In this document: in pieces, positions 24,539 through 33,850 of the stretch
How the letters are laid out: the number at the start of each line of letters is the position of its first letter
Position numbering within the stretch: position 1 is the first letter of the stretch
From: Emcibacter sp. SYSU 3D8
Lineage (GTDB): Bacteria; Pseudomonadota; Alphaproteobacteria; SMXS01
Length of the DNA: 64,000 bases
Assembly (NCBI RefSeq): GCF_039655875.1
Contig: NZ_JBBYXK010000002.1
Span: forward strand, 62,001-126,000
Direction: 5' to 3'
Notes under the pieces: generated by a model
What the model was told of the DNA's origin: nothing
The model's database searches: none
What the model saw: the letters and a program-made list of their open reading frames with translations, nothing else
Position numbers and translations under genes: made by a program

Positions 24539-24615
24539 CGGGGAGTAGCTCAGCCTGGTAGAGCACTGTGTTCGGGACGCAGGGGCCGGAGGTTCGAATC
24601 CTCTCTCCCCGACCA
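24539..24615 (+). tRNA. tRNA-Pro (anticodon CGG)
   Basis: A complete 77-base cloverleaf. Acceptor stem CGGGGAG/CTCCCCG, D arm GCTC/GAGC, anticodon stem CTGTG/CGCAG around the loop TTCGGGA, T arm GGAGG-TTCGAAT-CCTCT, and an encoded CCA end. The anticodon CGG reads CCG proline codons. There is no integrase or direct repeat of its 3' end nearby, so it has not served as an attachment site within this window. Confidence 0.95.
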
Positions 24616-24823
24616 ATTAATGCAGCACGGCAGGCGGTCCCGAAAAACGCCTCCCTTCGACCGCTGCGTCACCAGGGGCGCACGCGTGCCGGCTGACGGC
24701 CATTAACCGGCATTCCGGCTTCATGTGTCCCGGAAAAGTCGTGCGGCCGATTTCGGTAAAACCCCGTTTGCGATAGGTATTCCAAGACCACGGCGCGCCT
24801 TCCGTGGCAGCGTGCGGCTGCCG

Positions 24824-25333
24824 CTACGCATCCGGCAGCGCAAGTAGGTCGGCCATGGACGGGCAATTGCCCGTCTCCAGATACAGCCGAACGATATTCC
24901 GCTTGCTGAAGCGCCGGTCGCCGGTGACTTCCTGGCCCAGCCAGTCGGGGATGGTGAAGGGCTGGCTTTCATCCTGCAGCTCGATTTCCGCGAGGGCGAT
25001 GCCGGCAAGATCGCCGCCATAGACGTCGATATCCCAGATGGTCTCGCCCTCCCGGACATAATAGCGGGTCTTCTCGATGATTCGGTGGTCGCAGCAGGCC
25101 GCGAACATGGCCTCGGCGTGGGCGCGGGGAATTTCGTACTCGAATTCGGTACGGCGGAGTCCGGTGCGGGGGCTCTTGACCGTAATGGTGGCTTTGGCCT
25201 CGCCGAGGCGGACCCTGACCTTGCCGCCCGCATCCGAGGCAATCAGGCCATCGGTGAAGACGCGGCTGTCGATCACGTGATTTTTCCAGCCATCATTCCT
25301 GAGAAGAAACTTGCGTTCGATTTCGATCTGCAC
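24824..25333 (-). CDS. CYTH-domain protein (triphosphate tunnel family)
   Basis: 169 residues, a whole CYTH domain. The N-terminal EIERKFLL is the ExExK signature binding divalent metal and triphosphate; paired basic strands (GGKVRVRLGEAKATITVKSP, GLRRTEFEYEIP) and IWDIDVYGGDLAGIALAEIEL line the tunnel. Members are inorganic triphosphatases or class IV adenylate cyclases; the short length favours a triphosphatase. The start is GTG, because the signature lies only three residues downstream and no ATG fits. Confidence 0.9.
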   Translation of the reverse strand: MQIEIERKFLLRNDGWKNHVIDSRVFTDGLIASDAGGKVRVRLGEAKATITVKSPRTGLRRTEFEYEIPRAHAEAMFAACCDHRIIEKTRYYVREGETIWDIDVYGGDLAGIALAEIELQDESQPFTIPDWLGQEVTGDRRFSKRNIVRLYLETGNCPSMADLLALPDA

Positions 25334-25500
25334 CCGGTATGCCCTGGTCGTTGCCAATGGCCGGTATCTAGCATTCAACAATGTGCCGGCGCACCGGTTG
25401 CTTCCGGAAAGCTGCCCCGCGCACACGCCCGGCATGCCTTGAACGACGGCCAACGGGTCGCCACCTCCTCGTGGAACGGCGAGCGAAAGAGGTGCAGCGA

Positions 25501-26919
25501 ATGAAACGGTTTATGATCGGCGTGGCGGCGGTGGTGGTGGCGGGCGCGCTTGCCTGGGCCTATGTGCCCCAGGTCCGCACGCTCTTCCATGACGGCACAC
25601 CATCCCGTCCGCCGCTGGTCCTTGCCGAGCCCGGGTCCACGCCGCCGGCCATGCCGTCGCTGCATCCCGTCCTCACGCGGGTATCCGGCGCGGTCGTCAA
25701 CGTGTCGGTCGAAGGCTCACGGCCCGGCGCCATGAATCCGCTGCTGGAGGACCCGTTCTTCCGCCGGTTCTTCGGTGCGCCCGAGGCCGTGCCCGAACAG
25801 AAATCGAACAGCGTGGGCTCGGGCGTCATCATCGACGCGGCCAACGGCTACATCCTGACCAACCGCCACGTGATCGCCGATGCCGACAGGGTCGAGGTGA
25901 CCCTGACCGACCGCCGCGAACTGGAGGCCAAGCTGGTCGGCGCGGACGCCGAGATGGACATTGCCGTGCTGAAGGTCGACGCCGCCGATCTGGTGGCCAT
26001 GCCGGTGGGCGATTCGTCCGCCCTGAAGACCGGCGACTTCGTGGTGGCGATGGGCAATCCGTTCGGGCTTGGCCAGACCGCGACGCTGGGTATCGTCAGC
26101 GCCCTGGGCCGGTCCGGGCTGGGCATCGAAGGCTATGAGGATTTCATCCAGACCGACGCCTCGATCAATCCGGGCAATTCGGGCGGCGCGCTGGTCGATC
26201 AGAGCGGGAATCTGATCGGCATCAACACTGCCATCCTGTCGCGCAGTGGCGGCAATATCGGCATCGGCTTCGCCATTCCGGTCAACATGGCCATGCGCGC
26301 CGCCCGGCAAATCATCGAGCACGGCAGCGTCGAGCGCGGCCAGATCGGCGTGAGCATCCAGGACATCACGCCGGAACTGGCCGACGCCATGCAGATCAAA
26401 CCCTGGTCGGGGGCGCTGGTGGCCAACGTCATGCGCGGCACGCCGGCCGAGCAGGCCGGGCTGCGCGCCGGCGACGTCATCGCCGAGGTGAACGGCCACG
26501 ACATCTCCAGCGGCACGGAATTGCGCAACCGCGTCGGACTGATGCGGCCTGGCGAAGAGGTCAAGCTGCAGGTCCAGCGCAACGGCAAGGTCATGAAGGT
26601 CTCGCTCAAGCTCGCGGCAAGGGAGCAGGCCGCCGATGCGAGCGCGCTGGGCAACCGTTTCGCGGGCCTGGGTATCACGCCCATCCCCGAGGGACACCCG
26701 CTGTCGCGGGAGACGACGGGCCTTTATGTGCAATCGGTCGCCCCCGGCAGCAAGGCCGCGCGCGCGGGCATTCGTGAAGGCGATATCATCGTCGAGGTGG
26801 ACCGCCGGCCGGTGGCCACCCCCGACGACCTGCGGCAGGCGGAAACGGCGGCGGCGGGCAGGCCCATGCTGGTCCACATCGTGCGCGGCGCGGGCAGTCT
26901 GTTCCTCGCCATGCCCTAG
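25501..26919 (+). CDS. degP: Periplasmic DegP/DegQ-type serine protease (Do family)
   Basis: 472 residues. A membrane leader (MIGVAAVVVAGALAWAYV) is followed by a trypsin-like domain with catalytic triad H123 (TNRHVIAD), D153 (EMDIAVLK) and S227 (GNSGGAL), and two PDZ domains (about 290-370 and 390-470), the second containing REGDIIVEVDRRP. It degrades or refolds misfolded envelope proteins. The long hydrophobic leader without an AxA site could keep it anchored like DegS, but DegS has one PDZ. GAGG lies eight bases before the ATG. No cpx/rpoE-like regulator is adjacent. Confidence 0.93.
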   Translation: MKRFMIGVAAVVVAGALAWAYVPQVRTLFHDGTPSRPPLVLAEPGSTPPAMPSLHPVLTRVSGAVVNVSVEGSRPGAMNPLLEDPFFRRFFGAPEAVPEQKSNSVGSGVIIDAANGYILTNRHVIADADRVEVTLTDRRELEAKLVGADAEMDIAVLKVDAADLVAMPVGDSSALKTGDFVVAMGNPFGLGQTATLGIVSALGRSGLGIEGYEDFIQTDASINPGNSGGALVDQSGNLIGINTAILSRSGGNIGIGFAIPVNMAMRAARQIIEHGSVERGQIGVSIQDITPELADAMQIKPWSGALVANVMRGTPAEQAGLRAGDVIAEVNGHDISSGTELRNRVGLMRPGEEVKLQVQRNGKVMKVSLKLAAREQAADASALGNRFAGLGITPIPEGHPLSRETTGLYVQSVAPGSKAARAGIREGDIIVEVDRRPVATPDDLRQAETAAAGRPMLVHIVRGAGSLFLAMP

Positions 26920-26998
26920 GCACCGGGGCGACCTAAAGTTCTCGACCTGCCTTCGCTTCAGCCAATATCATGGGACGCAGCAATCTGGGAGAGCCGCC

Positions 26999-27907
26999 AT
27001 GAGCACCGTCGCCGAGAAGACCCTTTATCTCCAGCCCGCCTGGGAGGAGATCGTCAAGGCGTTCGAGAAGGCGGGTACGTTCACTGTGCGCACCACCAGC
27101 GGCGGTGTGGCCATCGAACAGACCGGCGTGATCGACGAGGTGTTCCTCCGCGGCGAAGGCCAGTTCGCCTCGGTGGTGCAGGACGACATGGACCTGCGCT
27201 TCCTGCTGAAGCGCCTGGCGCGCGGCGAGGTGCATCCTGCCCATACCACCATCGACATCTACAACGAGGCCGGGGTGCTGGCGACGTCGTTCCACGGCGC
27301 CGACAAGGAGGGCAAGGCGGCCATTGAGTCGATCGCCCAGCGATTCGGCACCGATCACGCCGGAGCGCAGATTTCCAACGCCGGCAATCGCCGTCCCGGT
27401 CTTGCCGACAAGGACGTGGACGCCGACGCAGTGCGCGCCGACTGGAAAGCCATGACCAACGTCCACCACTTCGAGGCGCTGCTGGCCAAGCACCGGGTCG
27501 GCCGGCTGCAGGCGTTCCGGATGATGAACGGCGACTTCACCCACGAACTGGCGGCTGACGCGTTCCCCGACCTGCTGGGCAAGCTGGACAAGACCGGCGA
27601 GAAGGTGATGGTTTTCGTCGCCAACCGCGGCTTCGTGCAGATTTTCTCCGGTCCGGCGAAGGCGCCCAAGCGGGTCGGCCACGGCTGGGAGATCGTCCAT
27701 GACCGGGCCAAGGTGTTCGTGCCCGATTCGGCGCTGCAGCATCTGTGGCTGGTGAACAAGCCGACCGCCGCCGGCATCATCTCGTCGCTGGAGATCGTCA
27801 GCGAGGCCGAGGACCAGGCGCTGGCCAGCATTTTCGGCAAGCATCCGCACGGCGATCCGCAACCGGCAAGCTGGCTGGAACTGCTGAACACGCTGCCGCG
27901 CAAATAG
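26999..27907 (+). CDS. HemS/ChuX-like hemin-degrading-domain protein
   Basis: 302 residues, shorter than typical HemS (about 345). The C-terminal half has the family pattern: KVMVFVANRGFVQIFSGP, GWEIVHDRAKVFVPDSALQHLWLVNKPTAAGIISSLEI, and WLELLNTLP. The N-terminal half is more divergent (LPAWEEIVKAFEKAG..., DDMDLRFLLKRL). HemS proteins hold or break down heme in the cytoplasm after uptake; no TonB-dependent receptor or heme ABC genes are nearby, so a role in heme handling outside uptake is possible. GGGAG lies seven bases before the ATG. Confidence 0.72.
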   Translation: MSTVAEKTLYLQPAWEEIVKAFEKAGTFTVRTTSGGVAIEQTGVIDEVFLRGEGQFASVVQDDMDLRFLLKRLARGEVHPAHTTIDIYNEAGVLATSFHGADKEGKAAIESIAQRFGTDHAGAQISNAGNRRPGLADKDVDADAVRADWKAMTNVHHFEALLAKHRVGRLQAFRMMNGDFTHELAADAFPDLLGKLDKTGEKVMVFVANRGFVQIFSGPAKAPKRVGHGWEIVHDRAKVFVPDSALQHLWLVNKPTAAGIISSLEIVSEAEDQALASIFGKHPHGDPQPASWLELLNTLPRK

Positions 27908-28091
27908 GGCCTTCCCGTTGACTTGGCGGGTTTAGCGACGCGCGCCAGCCGGGCGGCCGATGGCAGGCCGGCGGTCCGGCTGCTCTGCTGCGCATTGCTT
28001 GGAAGATATCCGAGTGGATGACCTGTCCTTCACTCTTGCCGGTTGATCTGCGCTCCCCTTACAGTCGGTGAAGATCGGGGAGAGATATTCA

Positions 28092-29474
28092 ATGAACATG
28101 GCGTTCACCATCACGGACGACATCGGCGCCGCCGGCCGCGCCGTGCGCGAGAGCCTGAGCCGCAAGAACCAGCGGTCGCAGGAGCTGACCGGACGCACCA
28201 GGGAACTGATGAACATGGGCTCGGCCGCCAGTGTCGAGATGCCGTTTCCGGTGCTGATCGAAAAGGGCGAAGGCGCCCATCTGATCGATGCCGACGGCAA
28301 CCGCTACATCGACTTCCAGATCGGCTTCGGATCGCTGATCCTGGGTCACCGGCACCCGGTCATCACCCAGGCGATCCTGGATCAGGTCGAGAACCGGGGC
28401 TGGCAGTTCGGGCTGCACAATCCCAACCAGGTGCCGCTGGCCGAGCAACTGATCAAGGCCGACAATTGCGTCGAGCGGGTGATCTTCTGCAACACCGGCA
28501 CGGAAGCGTCGATGTACGCCATCCGCGTGTCCCGCGCCTTTACCGGCAAGAACAAGATCGGCGTGTTCGACGGCTTCTATCACGGCGCCCACGATTACGG
28601 CATCGGCATCGCGGATCCCGCCAGCCCGCGCGACGCGCCGGTCTACCGGCCGCTGGGCGCGGGCGTGCTGCCCGCCGTCGTCGAGAACCAGGTCATGCTG
28701 CCCTACCGGTCACCGGCGGCATTCGACCTCATCCGCCAGCACAAGGACGAGCTGGCGGTGGTGATGATCGAGGCGGCGCAGAGCTCGAACCCGCATATGA
28801 ACGACGAGATCCGCGACTACCTGCACGAACTGAAAGCGGTGTGCGCCGCCTCAGGCGTGCTGTTCATGATGGACGAGGTGATCACCGGCTTCCGCTTCGC
28901 CTATGGCGGCGCCCAGGAATTCTACGGCGTGAAGCCGGACCTGGCGACCTATGGCAAGGCGCTGGGCGGCGGCCTGCCCATCGGCGCGGTCGGCGGCCGG
29001 GCCGACATCATGCGGCTGTTCAACGCCATGCACGAGGGCGACCCGAAGGGCATCATGTCGGGCGGCACCTTCTCGGGCAATCCGTTGACCATGGCGGCGG
29101 GCTATGCCCAGACGCGGTATTTCGACGAGCACCGGGACAAGGTCTATCCGCACATCAACGGTCAGGGCGAGCGGCTGGCGAAGATGGTCAACGACTACGC
29201 CCATTCCAAGAACATGGCGGTGCAGGTGCTGAACGCCGGCTCGATGTTCCAGATCTATTTCCGGAAGGAGCCGATCCGTTCCGCCCGCGACCTGAACATG
29301 AAGAAACCCCAGGCCGAGACCGAGTTCTATCTGCATCTGCTGGACAACGGCGTGCTGGTCCCGGGCACGCGGCGGTCGTTCGTGTCCTTCGCCCATACGC
29401 CTGAGCTGATCGACGAGGCGGTAGGCCGCATCACCCGGTCGCTCGATCTGGTGCGGGAGGACGGCCTGATCTAG
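28092..29474 (+). CDS. Class III PLP aminotransferase (glutamate-1-semialdehyde aminomutase-like)
   Basis: 460 residues. The PLP lysine lies in ATYGKALGGGLPIGAVGG, the phosphate loop in CNTGTEASMYAIRVSRA and the ring-stacking D in MMDEVITGFR, the full class III signature. The GSAM-like NSGTEA-equivalent (NTGTEA) and GTFSGNP block are typical of the aspartate aminotransferase/aminomutase branch. A true hemL is unlikely because the protein is longer than usual; substrate unknown. GGGGAG lies nine bases before the ATG. Confidence 0.9.
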   Translation: MNMAFTITDDIGAAGRAVRESLSRKNQRSQELTGRTRELMNMGSAASVEMPFPVLIEKGEGAHLIDADGNRYIDFQIGFGSLILGHRHPVITQAILDQVENRGWQFGLHNPNQVPLAEQLIKADNCVERVIFCNTGTEASMYAIRVSRAFTGKNKIGVFDGFYHGAHDYGIGIADPASPRDAPVYRPLGAGVLPAVVENQVMLPYRSPAAFDLIRQHKDELAVVMIEAAQSSNPHMNDEIRDYLHELKAVCAASGVLFMMDEVITGFRFAYGGAQEFYGVKPDLATYGKALGGGLPIGAVGGRADIMRLFNAMHEGDPKGIMSGGTFSGNPLTMAAGYAQTRYFDEHRDKVYPHINGQGERLAKMVNDYAHSKNMAVQVLNAGSMFQIYFRKEPIRSARDLNMKKPQAETEFYLHLLDNGVLVPGTRRSFVSFAHTPELIDEAVGRITRSLDLVREDGLI

Positions 29475-29523
29475 GATGCGGTCCTGACGGGGCGCAGAGC
29501 CCGGCTGGAGAGGGGGAATTCCG

Positions 29524-30024
29524 ATGAAACCGACCATGAAGTTCGCGCTGCCGCTGCTGGCGGTGGTCATGCTGGCAGGCTGCGGCCAGGATGCGGCCGA
29601 AACCGCCGCCGAGAAAATCGCCAAGCAGCACGGCATCGACATGGATATCGACAGCGACGGCGACGAATCGACCGTTTCCATGACCGGTCCCGACGGGTCC
29701 AAGGTGATGGTCGGCCAGGATCTGGGCCTGCCGAGCGGCTTTCCCGACGACGTTGCCATGTATCCCGATATCAAGATCGTCTCCACCAGCACCACGCCGC
29801 AGGGTTTCATGATCCATGCCCAGAGCACCGACAGCCTCGACAAGGTTGTCGCGTTCTATGAGGACAGGATGACGTCGAAGGGCTGGACCAGGGATGCGGC
29901 GCAGGTACAGGCCGACACCATGCAGACCATGGGCTTCACGAAGGATGACCGGCGGGCCTCGGTGACCGTGTTCGCGGGTGACGACACGACCACCGTTCAG
30001 GTCGCCACCATGGACGGTGTCTGA
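29524..30024 (+). CDS. Lipoprotein of unknown function
   Basis: 166 residues. A type II signal peptide ends in the lipobox VVMLAGC (cysteine 20). The mature protein starts acidic (DMDIDSDGDESTVSMTG) and has one compact domain (GLPSGFPDDVAMYPDIKIVSTSTTP...LDKVVAFYEDRMTSKGWT), similar to small lipoproteins with a swapped alpha/beta fold. AGAGGGGG precedes the ATG. The following gene starts inside its 3' end, so the two are coupled. Confidence 0.85.
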   Translation: MKPTMKFALPLLAVVMLAGCGQDAAETAAEKIAKQHGIDMDIDSDGDESTVSMTGPDGSKVMVGQDLGLPSGFPDDVAMYPDIKIVSTSTTPQGFMIHAQSTDSLDKVVAFYEDRMTSKGWTRDAAQVQADTMQTMGFTKDDRRASVTVFAGDDTTTVQVATMDGV

Positions 30025-31228
30025 GGCTCTTGCAGAAGGTCCGCCGCGGCGGTCCGGTACGGTTGTCCTGGGCCTGCTGCTCGCCCTGATGGCGATGCCT
30101 GCCGATGCGGCAGGCAACAGCTATCACACCAGCCCCGCCTGCTGGGACGCGCCGCGTATCCATCACGCGGGCGCGCCATCCGGCGATCTGGCGGCGCGCG
30201 TGCGGCTCAAGGTGGGCGAAGTGGCCCCGGCGTCGGGCGCGCCAACCCTGTCGCCCAATGGCGCCTACCGGTTCTGGGCCCACCAGCCGGACACGGCCCG
30301 GCCCGGCCCGTGGAATGCCGTGCTGGTCGCCGATACCGAGCGGCCCGGACGCGTCAGCCTGTTCCTGCGGGATGTGGCGCAGCCCATCGCGCCGCGCTGG
30401 ATCAACGAGAAACTGATTTTCCTGCGGGTGGCCTGGGGCCGCACGGTTTTCAGCGACCTGTTGCTCGACGTGGAACAGGCCAAGGTGATCTACCACGAAG
30501 AGGCGCGCGACGGCGCCATTGCCTTCGAGCAGTTCCGGCAAGGTTGCGGCGCTGAGTGCCCGTGCGCAGCGAGCGGGGACGCCGCCCCGCTGCCGTCGGC
30601 CGCGCCGGGCAAGAACGCAGTCCTTGGCCTGATCCTCCTGCCCGGTATCTTCGGCCCACCCGAGACAGGGGGCGTCGTAGCGGCCGAGCAGCCGGTGCCG
30701 CTGCCGGTTTATGCCGTGCCACGGGACGATGCGCCCGCGATCACGGTGTTGCGCACGCCCGAGGACGTGGAATACCGCGAATATACCTATGAAGGCGCTG
30801 CCGCGGTGGTCTATGAGGCCCGGCCGCCCTGGTACCGGATCGGCGTGCGCGCCGCCCTGCCCGGTTCGCTGAAGCACGGCTGGATCAAGGTCGACGCCGC
30901 GGGAGACTTCATGCCGGTGGACGACCTGCTGACCCGGTCGATGACCTTTCTGAACCGGGAATGGGACGGGCGCCTGTGGAGTGAACCCGAGGCCGGCGCA
31001 CGCCCCGCAACGTCGACGCTCAGGCAGGGAGCCGCGGCGGAAGACGATGAATTCATCGTCGACGTGCAGGAGACGCGCCGGGTTGGCGACGGTCTGTGGC
31101 TGCGGGTCCAGACCTTCGACCAGAGCCCCTGCGAGGGCGGCACACCCAAGGTCGTCGACACCGGCTGGGTGCCCGCCTATTCGGCCAATGGAAAGCTGAC
31201 GGCCTGGTTCTATTCCCGCGGGTGCTGA
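30017..31228 (+). CDS. Secreted protein with SH3-like region
   Basis: 403 residues starting at GTG inside the end of the lipoprotein gene. A signal peptide (SGTVVLGLLLALMAMPADA) precedes a domain I do not recognise; it has a cysteine cluster (GCGAECPCAA). The region 240-320 resembles a bacterial SH3 domain: VPLPVYAVPRDDAPAITVL, PWYRIGVR and LKHGWIKV. SH3-like domains often hold peptidoglycan or peptides in the periplasm. The start is uncertain because no Shine-Dalgarno is visible, consistent with coupling to the gene before. Confidence 0.68.
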   Translation: MSEALAEGPPRRSGTVVLGLLLALMAMPADAAGNSYHTSPACWDAPRIHHAGAPSGDLAARVRLKVGEVAPASGAPTLSPNGAYRFWAHQPDTARPGPWNAVLVADTERPGRVSLFLRDVAQPIAPRWINEKLIFLRVAWGRTVFSDLLLDVEQAKVIYHEEARDGAIAFEQFRQGCGAECPCAASGDAAPLPSAAPGKNAVLGLILLPGIFGPPETGGVVAAEQPVPLPVYAVPRDDAPAITVLRTPEDVEYREYTYEGAAAVVYEARPPWYRIGVRAALPGSLKHGWIKVDAAGDFMPVDDLLTRSMTFLNREWDGRLWSEPEAGARPATSTLRQGAAAEDDEFIVDVQETRRVGDGLWLRVQTFDQSPCEGGTPKVVDTGWVPAYSANGKLTAWFYSRGC

Positions 31229-31238
31229 CGGCGCCGGT

Positions 31239-32780
31239 TCAGACGATACGGCCTTCCTGCTTGCCCCAGTAGCGGTCCCGCAACAGCCGCTTGTAAAGCT
31301 TGCCCGTGGGATGGCGGGGCAACTCGGCCTCGAAATCGACGCTCCTGGGGCATTTCAGGTGGGCCAGGTGCTGGCGGCAATAGGCGATGATGTCGGCCGC
31401 GAGCGCGGGCCCGGCGTCGGACCAGTCCATGGGCTGAACAACCGCCTTCACCTCCTCGCCGAATTCCTCGTTGGGGACGCCGAACACCGCCACGTCGGCC
31501 ACCTTGGGATGGCCGATCAGCAGGTTTTCGACCTCCTGCGGATAGATGTTCACACCGCCCGAGATGATCATGAAGGCCTTGCGGTCGGTGAGGTAGAGGA
31601 AGCCCTCCTCGTCCACATAGCCCACATCGCCCAGCGTGGACCACCCCTTGTCGTTCCGGGTCTGCGCGGTCTTGTCCGGGTCGTTGTGATAGGCGAATTC
31701 GGGCCCGCCGGAGAAATAGATGGCGCCCGGCTCGCCGGGCGGCAATTCCTCGCCGTCGTCGCCGACGATGTGCAGGCCGGCGACCAGCGAACGCCCGACC
31801 GAACCCGGGTGCTTCAGCCAATCCTCGGAATTGATGAAGGTGGAGCCGTTGCCTTCGGTGCCGGCGTAGTACTCCATCAGGATCGGGCCCCACCAGCCGA
31901 TCATCGACCGCTTCACCTCGATCGGACAGGGCGCGGCGGCATGGATCGCCACCTTGAGCGACGAGACATCGTACCGGGCGCGCACCTCCTCGGGCAGCTT
32001 CAGCATGCGCACGAACATGGTCGGCACCAGCTGGCTGTGGGTGGCGCGGTGTTTTTCCACCTGGCGCAGATAATCCTCGGCGTCGAAATGCTCCATGATC
32101 ACGCAGGTGCCGCCGACACGCATGACCCACATGTTGAAGCGCAGCGGCGCCGCGTGATAGAGCGGCGCCGGCGAGAGGTAGATGGTGTTCTCGTCGAACC
32201 CGTAGAGCATGCGCGAGGCCATGCCTTGCGGCGACACATAATCGATCGGCTCGCCTGGCAACGGCAGTTTGACGCCCTTCGGCCTGCCGGTGGTGCCCGA
32301 GGAATAGAGCATGTCGGTGCCCGAGGTCTCGTCGCCGATGGGAACGGACGGCATCGCAGCCACCGCCGTTTCATAGCTCTCGAAACCTGGCAGCGTGCCA
32401 CCGGTCATCAGCAGCGCCTCGACCCCCGGCGCCTGCCCGGGCAGATCGGCGGCCACCGCCGCCATGGCATGGGAGGTCACCAGCAACCGCGCGCCGCAAT
32501 CATTGACGATATAGGCGGCCTCCGCGGCAGTAAGGCGGGTGCTGATCGCGGTGAAGTAAAGGCCAGCGCGCTGCGCCGCCCAGCACACTTCATAGAAGCG
32601 GGGCTGATTCTCCATCAGCAGGGCGATGTGGTCACCGGTCTTGAGGCCGAGCGCACGAAACAGCTGCGCCAACTGGTTCGAGCGACTTTCAAGCTCGCCA
32701 TAAGTCACCACGACGCCCGATCCGGCCATGATATAGGCCGCTTTGTCAGGCGTGGTCCGGGCGTGCACGGATGGGTGCAT
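31239..32780 (-). CDS. Fatty acyl-CoA synthetase (AMP-binding, FadD/long-chain type)
   Basis: 513 residues. AMP-binding signature YSSGTTGRPKGVK and the later motifs MEYYAGTEG, GWSTLGDVGYVDEEGFLYLTDRK and the C-terminal lysine motif PTGKLYKRLL are all present, so both half-reactions should work. The ATG at 32780 has GGAG ten bases upstream; a frame extension to 32819 lacks a ribosome site. It is divergent from the SDR/wax-ester block and may supply acyl-CoA to the acyltransferase there. Confidence 0.93.
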   Translation of the reverse strand: MHPSVHARTTPDKAAYIMAGSGVVVTYGELESRSNQLAQLFRALGLKTGDHIALLMENQPRFYEVCWAAQRAGLYFTAISTRLTAAEAAYIVNDCGARLLVTSHAMAAVAADLPGQAPGVEALLMTGGTLPGFESYETAVAAMPSVPIGDETSGTDMLYSSGTTGRPKGVKLPLPGEPIDYVSPQGMASRMLYGFDENTIYLSPAPLYHAAPLRFNMWVMRVGGTCVIMEHFDAEDYLRQVEKHRATHSQLVPTMFVRMLKLPEEVRARYDVSSLKVAIHAAAPCPIEVKRSMIGWWGPILMEYYAGTEGNGSTFINSEDWLKHPGSVGRSLVAGLHIVGDDGEELPPGEPGAIYFSGGPEFAYHNDPDKTAQTRNDKGWSTLGDVGYVDEEGFLYLTDRKAFMIISGGVNIYPQEVENLLIGHPKVADVAVFGVPNEEFGEEVKAVVQPMDWSDAGPALAADIIAYCRQHLAHLKCPRSVDFEAELPRHPTGKLYKRLLRDRYWGKQEGRIV

Positions 32781-32824
32781 GAAACGCGGTCTCCCCTTTT
32801 GTTTGCGCCTATTTAACACTGTGC

Positions 32825-32838
32825 TTACCGCCCGGTAA
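32825..32838. promoter_or_regulatory. Inverted-repeat operator in divergent acyl-CoA/lipid promoter region
   Basis: TTACCG-CC-CGGTAA, six perfect pairs around two bases. It lies 45 bases upstream of the acyl-CoA synthetase start and 180 bases before the SDR start. The ACCG-N2-CGGT core is common in TetR-type operators; no TetR gene is nearby, but a MarR regulator is encoded at the end of the divergent block. Confidence 0.45.
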
Positions 32839-32934
32839 ACGACCGAGCGCGCGCCGGCGCCGCCAACTTAAGGTCAGATGTGACTTAAACTGACCATGCA
32901 GTCACCGCATAGCTGCATCGCAGCATACTTGTAT

Positions 32935-32963
32935 TTGCAATTAACAGCTCTGCTGGTTATATG
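32935..32963 (+). promoter_or_regulatory. Candidate promoter of the wax-ester/TAG block
   Basis: TTGCAA (32935-32940), 17 bases, TATATG (32958-32963), 56 bases before the SDR start codon. Each hexamer matches consensus at four of six positions. Confidence 0.45.
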
Positions 32964-33018
32964 CGCCGGGAGGGGGTCATGCTGCAATGCAACATGATTG
33001 TAATCTGGGGAACTTTCC

Positions 33019-33828
33019 ATGGCACACGGATATGGCAAAACGGCGCTGGTGACCGGCGCGTCCAGTGGCATCGGCCGCGAACTCGCCGCGATTTTCGCCG
33101 AGCACGGCTACAATCTGGTGGTGGTGGCGCGCAACGAAGCCGCGCTGCAGGCCCTTGCCGAAGAATTGTACGACGCCTTCGGCACCACGGTAACCGTGCT
33201 GCCGAAGGACCTGTCGAAAGCGTCGGCTCCCCAGCAGATCTTCAAGGCGCTTCAGGCCGACGGCATTCATATCGACGTGCTGATCAACAATGCAGGGTTC
33301 GGCGCCTTCAGGGGTTTCGCCGATACACCATTGTCGCGTGTGACCGGCATGATCGGCGTCAATGTGGCGGCGCTGACCGAGTTGTGCCACCTGTTCGCCG
33401 GCCCGATGATCGAGCACCGCGAGGGACGCATCCTCAATGTCGCGTCCGTGGCGGCGTTCAATCCCACGCCAAACGCCGCCGTCTACGGCGCGACCAAAGC
33501 CTTCGTGCTGTCGCTGAGCGAGGCGCTGAGCGAGGAGCTGCAGCCCTACAACATCACCGTCACCGCGCTGTGCCCGGGACTGACCGAGACCGGCTTCTCC
33601 AGAGAGGCCACCGGCAAGACCGGTGCCAACCCGGCGGTGCCCGGATTCATGATGCTGAATGCCAGGCAGGTGGCCAAGGAAGGCTTCGACGCGCTGCATG
33701 CCGGTGACGTGATCCGGATCAATGGCCTGGCGTACCAGCTAGGGGTGGAGTGGCTGCGCTATACGCCGCGGGCGGTGGCTCGCACCGTCGGCGCCATGTT
33801 CGGCAAACAACTCGAAGACGGCTTCTGA
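33019..33828 (+). CDS. Short-chain dehydrogenase/reductase (DltE/YqjQ-like classical SDR)
   Basis: 269 residues. Nucleotide-binding TGASSGIGRELA, NNAGFGAF, the catalytic serine in NVASVAAF and Y-x-x-x-K in YGATKAF are complete; VVVARN at the end of strand 2 favours NADPH. Position at the head of a wax-ester synthase/lipase block suggests it reduces a lipid-related carbonyl, for example a fatty aldehyde, or an oxidised substrate; this is inference. The next gene starts 22 bases on, with GGAGGG before its ATG. Confidence 0.9.
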   Translation: MAHGYGKTALVTGASSGIGRELAAIFAEHGYNLVVVARNEAALQALAEELYDAFGTTVTVLPKDLSKASAPQQIFKALQADGIHIDVLINNAGFGAFRGFADTPLSRVTGMIGVNVAALTELCHLFAGPMIEHREGRILNVASVAAFNPTPNAAVYGATKAFVLSLSEALSEELQPYNITVTALCPGLTETGFSREATGKTGANPAVPGFMMLNARQVAKEGFDALHAGDVIRINGLAYQLGVEWLRYTPRAVARTVGAMFGKQLEDGF

Positions 33829-33850
33829 GACCGCGAAGGAGGGTGGGACG

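Noticed and set aside
24617-24690. Rho-independent terminator after the tRNA
   Set aside because: AGGCG/CGCCT arms are only five pairs with an 11-base loop and no T run follows.
24539-24823. tRNA-Pro as an integration site
   Set aside because: No integrase, no repeat of the tRNA 3' end and ordinary core genes on both sides.
31311-32816. 501-codon plus frame opposite the acyl-CoA synthetase
   Set aside because: Complete AMP-binding motifs lie on the minus strand; this is its shadow.
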